NCBI RefSeq assembly: GCF_019399895.1 | Contig: NC_091871.1 | Span: forward strand, 1,765,001-1,829,000 | Reading direction: 5' to 3' | Source: Cardiocondyla obscurior | Taxonomy: Eukaryota > Arthropoda > Insecta > Hymenoptera > Formicidae | DNA: 64,000 nt | Shown: piece by piece, positions 13,317-24,609 of the stretch | Position numbering within the stretch: the stretch's first letter is position 1 | How the letters are laid out: every line of letters starts with the position of its first letter | Position numbers and translations under genes: made by a program | Notes under the pieces: model-generated | Told to the model about the DNA's origin: nothing | The model's database searches: none | What the model saw: the letters and a program-made list of their open reading frames with translations, nothing else

Positions 13317-14185
13317 TAACAGTGTAATAATTAGAAATCGTCGGAATGAAAATGGTCGGAATTCTTCAGGCGATGAACTCCAAAAAATAGACTGCGCGAG
13401 CTGGAAAGACCGAAATATGTTCCGGTTAATTACAGTTTTTTTTTGTTTTTTTTTCTTTTTTTTCTTTTTTTTTTTTCGTAGTAATAACTACTGCACGATT
13501 ACACGTACACTGCGTATCTAATTTACATATATGTGCATGAGAAATCCAATGGACTGATACTTGAAGACTTTAGCTTTAAATTAATTGTCGCTATCGTCTT
13601 CGATGGTGTCTTTCCTTTCCTTCCTCGCATCGATTACATTACCTGCTCACGAATCGCGCAAGAAAAATAAAAACCTGACGCATACAGATTGTTTTGATTA
13701 AACGACATGTAAATGTGCGTGACGAATCGCTAACATCGCGATAAGAAATTTTATAAATATTTATTGCAATCCGAGAAACTAACAAAAAAACTATTACACG
13801 GTTTTGTAAGGCACTAAATATTGTATGTTATTATTATTGTAGGTTTGATTAAGTTATGAAAAAAAAAAAGAAACTTTTACTTTACTACAATTTAAGCACA
13901 CAAGAGTAGTAAAATACACCAAGTTGCTGTTTATTTAACGTCTACTATATCGATATACCTCTGACACACGTTTATGTCGTTTCTAAATTGTGTCTAATTT
14001 ATTACAAGAAAAAACAACAATATAATTTTTTGTTTGGAAATCGTGTAATCCCAAGCGCATGATTTATCTAGTTATTCTGGTTTCGCAGCTTTGATCGCTC
14101 GGGTTAGACATGCTCCTTAGCTAATGATTAGCTGTCCAGTGCGGTTTATGAAGCGAGAAAATTATTAATTACTAAGTGCTAGTAG

Positions 14186-14322
14186 CGAGCTAGAAAAACC
14201 AGATATCTAAACGTTTCTCGCCACTTACTAGCTTACTAATCGTACTGATCGTTGGCATAGGCCAATACGCGCAGTAGGCTAGTCGCGACGAAAAAGTTTA
14301 GATATTTAGATCTTCTAGCTCG
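14186..14322. repeat. Long imperfect hairpin / inverted repeat
   Basis: The arm beginning CGAGCTAGAAAAACC at 14186 pairs with the arm ending TTCTAGCTCG at 14322. The pairing continues inward through a TTTAGATAT core (14291-14303 opposite 14205-14214) to an apical TTGGC-ATAG-GCCAA loop near 14246-14262. The arms are about 71 and 62 nt, with one bulge of about 9 nt. It could be a decayed palindromic transposable element or a transcribed hairpin. No coding sequence is associated with it. Confidence 0.6.
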
Positions 14323-15365
14323 TTATTATTCAATAAATATGTAGTATCTAGAACGTTTTGAGCGTCTACATTTCTGGTTGAGTGCTAGACAGTTTTGCTA
14401 AACAACCACGAAATAAACTACGGACTGGCTAGCTAGTCGTTAGATAATAATTAGGCTCAAGTTCCACTCGGGATAGTGACGATGGTGCTTGATTAAGCTG
14501 CTGAAAAAAAATATAATTTTTTTTTTTTTTAATTAAATTTTATTATCGATCTTTTCTAGGACATTGAAAAGTTCACTGCTTACAAAAGTTGATAGTATAT
14601 ACTCCAAGAATTTTTTTTGTTACGAATTCTTTTGCTAATGAAAATACGCAACCTAACTTAATTGTTAGAAGAATATTCCACGATGTATACGCATAGTAGT
14701 TTTCTCTCGAAATTTACATGATGGCTTTAAGAAGAGAGAGAATAAGAGAACGTATGTTTGCGTGCATGTATGTGAGTGTAATATATATATATAAATTTTA
14801 AATAGCATTATCTACATTTGTAAAACTCGAGGACGAAAGAGACACAAGTGCGTACATCGCGCATACATTTGAATAAGATTATTTCGCTAACCAAGCTATT
14901 AATCCGATCAGACCCGCGGATCCTAGTATTAAGTTGTAAAAAAAAAAAAAAAGGAAAAAGAAACAACTGATTTTACGATCGCCGAACGGCGCTCGCGCTC
15001 AAAGGCATTTAAATTATTAAAATACATTATTGAAATATAGACAGTTATACGATTCCTCCAGCGCATTGTAATACTTTTTCTTTTGTGTTGTAATACTTCT
15101 GCCGCGCGTCTACTTTTATTTAGGCGCCTCTTCATAATTATGTATATTCACCGAGCAAAAGGAAGTTCCTGAATTTCTCAAGAAAGAATATTAAAGTAGC
15201 GATAACTTCGCGAAGAGGTAGAAAAAATATTTCTTTGTGTTTTTAAAGACGAGGGGGGAAAAGCTACTTAGCTTACCGTTTTTAAAATCGAGTAATGAGT
15301 CACGTGAGCGATTGCGAATTGATTTACGAACCTATTCGTTTGTTCTCTCTCTATATATATATATT

Positions 15366-15387
15366 TCTCTCTCTCTCTCTCTCTCTC
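15366..15387. repeat. (TC)n tract
   Basis: A simple TC dinucleotide run directly follows a short (TA)n run at about 15351-15362. Confidence 0.85.
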
Positions 15388-17931
15388 AATTAATTTTACG
15401 GCTCTGAAATTTACGATAATTTGGTACCACGATGCTGACGAAGATTTATAACAAATCTCCTCTGGAAACGAAAGCGACTGTGGTTTTGAAGAGGGAAATT
15501 TATGCGCGAAACACTTAGTGATTTTTCGCGTAAATTTGCTTTTTGTCATACAATATTGAATGCAAATAAATCGTAGTTTATTGGAGTAAATTTTTTTTTT
15601 ATTGTATTAAATAGAGAATTTTTTTGTGGTATTTTTTTTAATACAAAATTGTTTTCCTATTGGAATCTTTGTCAATGAGACGATAAAATCAAGTCGTAAT
15701 TCAGCAGGATGGCAAATTACATTTTTTTTAAATAATAAAATAGACATAGTTCTGTAAAATGTATTGCTATTATCACAGAAATTCTTCGATAAACAGATAC
15801 GTTATTCTCTAAATATAATCCTTATATATACATAAACGTATTGCATTTACGCTGCAGGTCTTCGTGGTTTTCCGGTATGCGCGTACTAATTGACACTCGG
15901 GCAAATGAGATTGATCATGCTTTCGCGGACAATACGAAAAAATCGGGCCGACAGAAAAGTAATTATTTTGAGGATTTCCGCGACAAGGAAACCCAAGACT
16001 GTGGCCTGTGCTAGAAAAATTTATTCCTAACGAACAAATAAACTGATAAAAAAAAGAAAAAAAAAAAATTTTTTTTTTCTTTTTTAAGGAAGGAAGAAAA
16101 TCCTGCCATACCGCGTCTTCCACGAGAGAGACTACGAGCATTGTCCTAAAAATAGTTTAACGTTCACGTATCTGTAATCAGTAAGTCAAATTACTCATCG
16201 TCCCGTTCAAGACGCGTGCGACGTATCGACGATCCGCGCGCAAATTGTTAATTGCATTCAGTATACCTGTAACGTTACCGGGACATCCCTTAACGTACAC
16301 GGGAGGAGAAATCACGAGGACGAGGTGTTGAGACTTGCAGATTTTACTTTCGCGCGACTCGTTTTCCCTCCCTGTACGCCTTTTAACCGGTTCGCTGACG
16401 TTTTCCGCGCGAACAAAGAATTTTAAAGAATAAAAATAAAAAAATAAAAAATTAATAATAATAAAATATAAATTAAATGTAATTGGCGTCACACTTATTT
16501 TATCATGATAAGAACAACTTCGTAGCGGGGTCTTGTATCTAGAATAAAGAAAAAAAAAAATTCATCGTCAATGCTGTAAATCGCGCTCTGTAAACCGAGC
16601 CTGGGGTCCCTCCGCGGCCGGACATTGTAAACACAAATGTAAATACTTACACTGCACTAATTTAGTATTGCCGCTAAGTATTACAACTAGTCACATAAGC
16701 CAAAAGTTTGTTACTCTCGCAGAAGTTTTCTTTTTTTCAGTTTTGTAAAATAAAGGAAGATGAGAAAAAACCCGAACGACGCCGGGCGTTCTCTTGCGAA
16801 GCCCCTCTTCCCGTCCGTTTTCCACGCTCTCGAGCTAAATATTCGAGTCCGTGAAGTCAGAAGGACATCACTTACCGAAAACTTTTGCGTGCTGTTATGA
16901 AATAGAAAGGTATCTTCGGTAAGATAGATTTTAAGTCGCTCAAGCACGCCTGCGAATTAAATACACCGGAAACTAATCCCCTTCCCTTGGCAGCTAATCG
17001 ACGAGCCGTAAAATGAACAAGATAGCGTCCCAGATGCGCAGGGTAAAACGAAATAAAACGGGATCTAATCCCACCACCAATCAGATTGCTTAGTTAAGTA
17101 GGGTTAAAATAAATTGATATAATCCGATTGATGGCGTCCGTTTGACACTGTGCGCATCCGAGCCTCTCGCTCTTTGGAAGGTATGCGAAATTTTTCATCG
17201 CGTAAATTCTCTCGCTTATAAACGTCGCGATCCGATAATCATTAAAGATGATTTTTAATTCGCGAGTATTACGCGCTTTAAAATAAATGCCATTCATTTA
17301 TAATTAATTCGCTGATTTCTATATCTCGCTCGCGGATACAACTTTTTTTTCTCTCCGTCTCTTTCGCATGCCAAACTTTTTTTTTTTTTCTTTTTTCAAC
17401 TTCGACGTTGTTGAAAAGCGACACTTGTACACTCGATAAAATAAGCGTTCAATATTAATTATCATACCGATAGATTTATGTCATATTTATATTATTCGAT
17501 ATTCTTTAGCCTTTCACATCGGCGATTGTGTTTCATTACTACATTGTATAAACTTGCGTTAAATTAATATTTTTTTTTTTTCTATTCTCCAGCGGGCAGT
17601 CTATTATCGTGCAGCTATTTTATTCGGCATCCTGCAATATGTTTTTACCGTACCGGCAATCACGCGACAATGATCGCGGTAGCGGAAATGAATAACGCTG
17701 TCTCCCTTCCCTTCTCTCTCAAATTCTGCGCAGCGATTCTTTTACGTAAGCGCAATACACGCCGCGGCGTAAACGCTACGTATTGTGCACCGCACGCCCC
17801 CGTTCCCGCTTTCATTTCCAATGTGCGTGCTTGCATCGGAGACTAACAGTCGTTGATAAAAGAACCGGGATCATTTTCTATATATAGCTAATAAATGCGC
17901 GTGAGAAAATACTCGGTAACGAAGGCTGCCC

Positions 17932-20447
17932 ATGTTTCTCCGGCTGGCATCTGCGGGCGACTTTCAGCAGCGAAGTTCATCAGCAGGTACGTGACGGATT
18001 CTATCTATTAATTTGCTCGTTAATGACGGACGACTGGTTTGAGTAAGAAAAACTCGTCGGATACTTTTGACGACGTCTGTTTGCATTACGATATTTAGGT
18101 TCTTTTTTTTTATATATATAATGTATTAAGCACCGCTTGGTGTTGAGTGACACGTGCCTCCGTGTGAAAGCGGTCGAGTAGCAGTTGACGAGTCCCGGAT
18201 TCGATCCCGACCCTCATCTCGTGTGTGCCTCGGTTTCATAAAAGGTTGATTGAAGAGTTGAAGGTTGCGAGAGCGCGAGATGAATAGGCGACTAATACCC
18301 GCTTTAAAAATTCATATTTCATGTAATAACGTATTAAATGATAACACGTCATTTAATATTAAATAAAAAGCGAGATGCAGCGAACGGTGTTTCCTAAACG
18401 TTCGGGGATCGATTGCATCCTCGGGTTTTTTTTTTTTATTTTTTATTCTTATTATCGTGAATCGAGAAATTAAATTGACGTCGAGGTTCACATAAAAGGA
18501 TAGAAAACCGACCACGAGATAGAGATTTGTAAATTTACAAGTCGCGTGCTGTTTATTCTTCGCTTTCACTTAATTCCTTCCGTATTAATATCTACTAGCT
18601 TCAAGGAAACCTTTCCAATTTTCTCTTGGAGTTATTAAATATATGTAAGTAAAATGGTTTGCGAATCATTTCCGTCATACTCCGGTCAATATAAAAATAT
18701 TACAACGAAGCGATCTCGGCTGTCTTCTCCGAGGAAAAGATTTATTAATGAAATCGTTAAAGAGATATCTTAGGACACTGTGTGCCTTACAAATTTTTTT
18801 TTTTTTTTTATGCTTGAAGACACTTCACACGAGACGCAAATACTCCTGTACTTATTAACGCCTAATTTATGGTCGGAATACGCTTCAAGGTTGTGTGTCA
18901 CACTTTTTGCTTAATGACTTTTGCGTACAAACGACTCATCGGTGGAAAAACACTTACGATCTTGTGCACATTACGAGTAATTGTTATTATGGCAAACTGA
19001 TAATTTCGCAACTAAAACAGCAATTTTCTACCAGTATCTCAAAAAAAAAAAAATGTTTATATTGTTCTGTTTTCAATTTTTATAAATTAAATTATTTTTT
19101 TACATTTTATTAAAGTTTTAATGACGATTTTAATTTAAAAATAAAAAAAAAAGGAAAAAGAAATTATTCAAAGTTTTAATTGAAAGATATTTCTTTTTTA
19201 TAGTATCGTGACCCAGGTGTGTTCCCAACACACTTTAATAATAGCAAGTGTAATATATTATACGTTCGCTATAGAAAGTAGAACAATATAAGATTGCGGC
19301 TCACGCAGCTACATGTACATCGCAAATACATATAGACGGTTAATCCCTTTCCCTCCCATCCTCTTCCGCTCAACCTTTTTCTTTTCTCTTTCTTTATTTC
19401 TTCCCCATTCTGAGGTCCCTTCTTTTTCTTCACTCCTTTCTTTCTTGCTTCTTTTACTCTTTTTTTCCTTTCACGTGTCTCTTCGTTATATTTCTTCTTT
19501 TCAGGAACTGAGAAATTCTCTGACATTGTAGTAGTTACCCCTTGACAAAGTTATCCTCTTACCTTTTTTCTTTTTTTTTTTTTTTTTTTTTTTTTCCTTC
19601 TTTGTCAGCGCGGCCTTTAATTATATCTCCGCTACAATAGAATTCACCCTGCTCATGTGCTGCCTGCTTTCAAGAAAAAAGAACATTTTCGCCGTATCAT
19701 GCAGGCAAAAGCTGCGGCATGTATGAAAGACCGTCGCCGCTAAAGTTCGCGTGATATCAAATCGCGTCGCATAGTTTCACGCATCGACGCGGTAACGTGA
19801 CGTATTCTCTCCTTTTTTTTTTTCTTTTGCGCGTGTTCAGGCTCGCCGATTATCACGGAACCAATTACGCGTTACTCCGAAGACGAACGGGAGAAACGAA
19901 CGATCGAAGAATTGACAGCTGAATTGACTGACATCCCCGCGAAAAGGTTTGCGGTAAGAAATCACTTCTGGTCCCCGCCTCTCCCTTATTCTGCTGCTAC
20001 TTTACTCTTGTACCTCGTTAATTAAGCGCTGATTCAGCGCTGATTCAACGTCGATTCGGTGTTGGCAAAACACGGAAAATGTTATTGCATTCGTTTTGCA
20101 TCGAGGGAGAGAAAGGGAGAAAGGATTTCCTGCGGTCCCACTCACGAAGGGGCAATCTCGATCGAAACGGATCACGCAGGTGCATTTTTAAATGAAAAAA
20201 TGACGTAGGATGATCTCCCTTAATCGTTTCTTTAAAACTTTTTTTTTTGTAATTTGCGCGAAGATATTTAAAAACTATTTTTTATTTATTAACTTTTTTT
20301 TTGTTCAATTATTTCTCATAGTCTTTTTCTTTGATGCTCGACCTATCTGCTTGCGAACAAAAATATTTCAAAATTAGTGGATTAAGTACTAAGACAAAAA
20401 AAAAATTAAGTAAAGTGGCCGCGGTAATGTGCCGTTTAATGGTTTAG
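17932..20447 (+). CDS. Candidate three-exon small gene (weak)
   Basis: Three stretches with good splice signals join in one open frame of 97 residues: 17932-17986 (ATG, ends phase 1 before GTACGT), 19841-19953 (after TGTTCAG, ends phase 0 before GTAAGA) and 20322-20447 (after a pyrimidine tract and CTCATAG, ends at TAG). A TATA-like CTATATATAG sits about 45 bp before the ATG. The middle exon is Glu-rich (RYSEDEREKRTIEELTAEL) and the last ends basic. There is no signal peptide and I recognise no family. The same segments could equally be untranslated leader exons of the PI-PLC-X gene downstream. Frame agreement across two junctions is the only positive evidence. Confidence 0.25.
18128..18310 (+). 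repeat. Decayed tRNA-derived SINE-like repeat
   Basis: A B-box-like GGATTCGATCC at 18197-18207 is preceded, at about tRNA spacing, by an A-box-like TTGGTGTTGAGTG at 18138-18149. A non-tRNA body follows and ends near a short A run at 18304. No clean cloverleaf or anticodon stem forms, so this is a tRNA-derived short interspersed element or a tRNA relic, not a working tRNA gene. It lies inside the first intron of the weak gene candidate at 17932. Confidence 0.5.
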
Positions 20448-20449
20448 AA

Positions 20450-21414
20450 AAATATTTTTAAAGTAAAGAATTCAAATAGACTCCGCATTTTTCGTAAGAG
20501 GACGTAGGATCACTGAGACACGTCCACGATCTCGCAACAAAGGCGGAAAAAGAGCTTGCGCAACCTCGAGTTTAAGTTGGTGAAGGTAAGTGGTCGGGAT
20601 TCATAATCGACGCGCGCGGACAGTTTTTCTTAACAACTATGTATCTCGCGATTCTGTCGTCATCGCGTTTGCCACGTCCACGTTCTTGAACTTGCACAAC
20701 TTGACTTGATCGCACGTACGACGATCAGTTACGATCTATCAACGGAGTGAGAGGTATCGGCGCGACTCTGAAACCGCGCGAGGAAATCACTCGAGAAGTC
20801 ACTAACCACGCGATCGACTACTTTGTTACGTTGCGGTTAATAAGCGAGTGTCTTTTTTTTTTTTTTTTTTTTTTTTTTACTTGTGCCGCGGAATAAACCA
20901 TCATAATTTTATTCAATTTCTTACCAAACTCTTAACTGGAACACCATTTTTACCGCTCTACTTTCTGCCAGTTTTAAAAGATTTTCTTTCAATCGCTATT
21001 CCAGACATAAAGAAAAAAAAAAGTTGACACGTTAAGGATATTTTAATAAATAATAAGAACAAGGAAAGCTTTTGGAAGTTCTGTACTTTGAAAGTTGGCT
21101 TGGGTCACCGTAACACAATGTTCCAGTTGAGGTTTGAAACAACGGTCTAAAAACGTGCTTACGTGGATCAATCTCGCGTTTAATACGTGAAACTTCTTGA
21201 TGGCGATAAGTTTCTTTTAAACTGACGAAAGTTGCACAAGAAGCCGCGCTAGGTCGGAGGTGAAGGCTGACGTCTTTTGCAGCAGTTTGCAGCTACTTGG
21301 CTCCCAGAGGAGAATTGAAACGATTGAGAGGGCACGGAGAAGAATGTCAACGACTCGAGGAGGCGGATAGATTTTATTTATTACGGTCCTTTCGCGACCA
21401 ACTCGTGCACGAAG
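20450..21414 (+). promoter_or_regulatory. Probable 5' leader and promoter of the PI-PLC-X gene
   Basis: A good donor (GAAG|GTAAGT) at about 20586 and an acceptor (TTTTGCAG) at 21282 suggest one untranslated exon spliced to the exon carrying the PLC start codon. An in-frame stop lies between 21283 and the ATG at 21415, so upstream exons would be non-coding. A 26-T run covers 20853-20878. The transcription start is not located. Confidence 0.4.
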
Positions 21415-23966
21415 ATGAAGCTACTCACGACCGTTCCCGCCCTTCTCTCGTGGCTAACGATCGCCGACTGTGCGTCGACTGCGAGATTTTGCGATCCAGA
21501 CGCGGGAGATGGTGAGTTTTAATTTCACACCCTAGCAACGGTGCAATAAATTATACTACAAGTGCGACGTGTAAATCGATTAGATCGCTGTGCACGCTTT
21601 ATCCAGTATGAATAACCAAGTCCGACGTGTTTCGCAGTTCAATTATCAAGAAAAAAAAAAAGAAGAAAAAAAAAAGGAATTCAATAACTTACGCAAGCGT
21701 ATCCAACGCGCGTCTGCGTGTCGCGGGAGCGACAATTGCTTCGATAAGAAAGCACCTTACACCAAGGATTGTCACGGTGCAAAATCACAGACGTCGTTAT
21801 CGCGCCTTCCGCCAAATAAGTCTCGCCGAAACACCTGTTTCTCATTTACTTTTTTTTTTTAGATTTCCAGCGCGCTCACGTCGGCTTGATTATCTCGCCC
21901 ATTATGTCGATTCGGACGATAAGGGAAATCGAGATTTATTGGAATCACGCCAGGTATCGGCCGGGCGATGCGATCGCTCTTTATACGGGCGAGCCCACGA
22001 GCGGCCTCGAGCCAATTTATACCCTGATACCAACCACGCCGAGTGGTATCAAGAGGACCGGAGTGCAGGCCACGTTCGTTCCCACCACGAATCTCACGTT
22101 CGCTCAGCAGTGCCTACGTACGTACGAATTTACGCATCATGAATCTATGTTTGCAAAATTTAACATAATTCTAATAAATTATTGAGTTCGCTGCAACATT
22201 ACCGTCACGGTAATTGCCGTCGACATTATTATCAGCTGCAAAAACTAGCGGTAATGATCAGTAGTTATTCATTATCGCTTTTTTTTTTTTTTACCCGCAA
22301 CGTGATCAACGTCGTATCTGCGTTTTTTTCAATTTTTTTTTCTGCTGAATTTCGCTTTAATAGATTACCACGTCGCCTGGCTAAGAAACGGCACGGTAAG
22401 ACTGACAAATTGTCTGCAAACGCAGCCCCACTGGATGACACAGAGGAGGACGATCTTAGGACCGCTGCCGATGAGCAGGGTGTTCCTGCCCGGTACGCAC
22501 GACTCCGCGTCCTACGCGATAAACGAGCGAGCACATTCCGAGAATATCGTCGACAGATACGTGATAACTCAGGTAAGTTTCGAATTAATAGGATAAATAA
22601 GTAAGACTCATCGTTGCTCGCCGCGCGTCGTACATCTTTCGGCGATTTGAAATTAAACGCCGCGGGTAATTCAAAGAAAATCGCTCGGTCGGCGTTAGAA
22701 AAAAAAGTTTTACGCATTAAAGTCGGACGAGAATTAAATATGGAAATAACCGTTGCTGGTAATCGTTAGGATAATTAAACTGCAGGATGTAGACGTGCTC
22801 GCGCAACTGATCTACGGGGTGAGATATCTCGACATTAGAGCCGGATACTATCCAAGCACGAACTCGGTGTGGTGGGCGAACCACGGGGTGATCAAGACCG
22901 TTCCCATGCAAACCATCGTGGACCAGGTGAAAGCCTTCCTCGACAACACGAACGAAATCGTAATATTCGACATCCAGGAGTTTCCAATTGGTAATATACA
23001 TTTTATTTCTTTGAAACGTAGCGGGAAATCAAAATATCTGTTGCATTCAAATGCCGCTCTTAAATTCGCTCGCAATAGCGGCGCGTTACGTTAATTAAAC
23101 CAGATCGTATAAATCCACGTCGATTCTCATAATGATATTTATGACGCTGCTAGGTTTTGGAAAAACTCTGGCGGTACATCACGACTTCGTAGGATTTCTC
23201 GAGGAACAATTCGCCGGGTACTATCTACCGAGGAGTTACGGGTGGACCAGCACGTTGAATACGATCTGGTCGTCCGGAAAAAGACTCATCATCGGTTACG
23301 ACGAGAGGCGAGTCGTCAGTCGCTATGAAAGTGTCTGGCCCTGCGTTACTCATCAGTGGGGAAACGTCAGAACTATCGAGGATTTATTCAGTCATCTAAA
23401 TCGCATCGAAACGGAGAGTCTTGGGTATGTAAAATTCGTACAGAACCAACAACCATCAAGGCCGATCAAGAAAGCGTTGATCGCATATTCTCGACTTTAT
23501 AAAGACTCGCGTTAATTAAAGAGGAAGGTCTCGAATTAAGTGCACGCACTCATCGAGCCCTTTAATTAATACGATTATCGAATCTTAATAATAACTGAGC
23601 TAATGAAGTTTATAATCGTCTCAATCGATAGCGACGTTCTAATTTATATATAATGTATATAGAATTCTCAGTTCAGCTTTCAACGCGGCGTAAAAAAAAT
23701 TATACTAATTTACTTCTCGTTTCAGGCATCCTAGATCGATACCAAGGTCGGCGATGGCAGAATTGACGCCCAACACGTGGGACGTAATCTTAAATCGACT
23801 TGGAAGTATCCGTCAAATGGCAGATAAGGTCAATATCAACGTTACGAATTGGTACAACAACAAGTGGCAGCATACTGCTAATATCGTTGCCGTCGACTTC
23901 GTCCGATCGTCCGGTATCATCGAGACCGCAATCGAGTGGAACGAAAGGCGAAATTCACATTGTTAA
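21415..23966 (+). CDS. Secreted PI-PLC X-domain protein (PLCXD-like)
   Basis: Member of the phosphatidylinositol-specific phospholipase C X-domain family, which uses two histidines in a metal-independent or Ca-assisted cleavage of inositol phospholipids. Exons that keep frame are 21415-21511, 21863-22117, 22364-22572, 22786-22990, 23154-23424 and 23726-23966 (425 aa). The ATG at 21415 opens a signal peptide (MKLLTTVPALLSWLTIADC), which points to secretion. The X domain carries GTHDSASY (catalytic His about 163), RYLDIRAG, and NHGV (second His about 220), followed by FDIQEFP. Both catalytic His are present. The Y, C2 and PH domains of large PLCs are absent, as in PLCXD proteins. About 130 residues between the signal peptide and the GTH motif form a beta-rich N-terminal module seen in insect members. 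AATAAA lies at 24151 and 24196. Its substrate and biological role are not known from sequence. Confidence 0.9.
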
Positions 23967-24609
23967 ACATTCTCCTCCTTATTCCTCTTCTGTAGAATTG
24001 AAGAAACGTACAAATCGAAATTCGTTGACGTCTCGACTTATGTGCCGAACAGCAAAAAAAAAACGAAAAAAAGAATGTTTTAATATAAATAGTACTTAAT
24101 AATTTATTACGTTGTTTCCGTAATTTTGTTTATGACGTGTTATGATCATTAATAAATTTTATACACGAAATAGGCCAGGCAATGAAATGATGCCCAATAA
24201 ATGTTTAAATATAAACAGATACTGTGTCTCATATGTCGCGTAATCATCGCAGTTCCGCCGGACGTGCGAATAATGCTCTAGTCAAGGTAACCGAGAGAAA
24301 CGAAATTGTCGCGATGCAGGTGCGCAATGCAACGAAATCAGTTCATCATCCGGTACAGACGACGCTGGTCGCGGAACGGATCTCGAGATAAATCTGCATT
24401 AATACTTAGGTAATCGCGTCTCTGTACAAAGCATACATAATATTAGAAAAAAAAAAAAAAAAGATTTGTAGGATCTGAGAGACCTTTTTAAAACCTTATA
24501 TAATACTCCTTTTATGAAAAGGATTGTTTTATCGAGTCTCGCTTCTCGATCAACGACATTACTCATATCAAATTAACATTTCATTCTAAAGTGTGACCAT
24601 CTCTTTACA

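Larger units (their letters stand above)
10621..17870. other. Non-coding AT-rich intergenic DNA
   Basis: Open frames here are short, lie on both strands and show no family motifs. The stretch holds an A/T dinucleotide microsatellite (13229-13316), a long imperfect hairpin (14186-14322), a TC tract (15366-15387) and many homopolymer runs. No exon with paired splice sites and a sensible frame was found. Confidence 0.5.

Noticed and set aside
15809..16492. Two minus-strand frames of 104-110 codons
   Set aside because: Dominated by Phe/Lys runs from poly-T and poly-A tracts; no conserved-looking segment.
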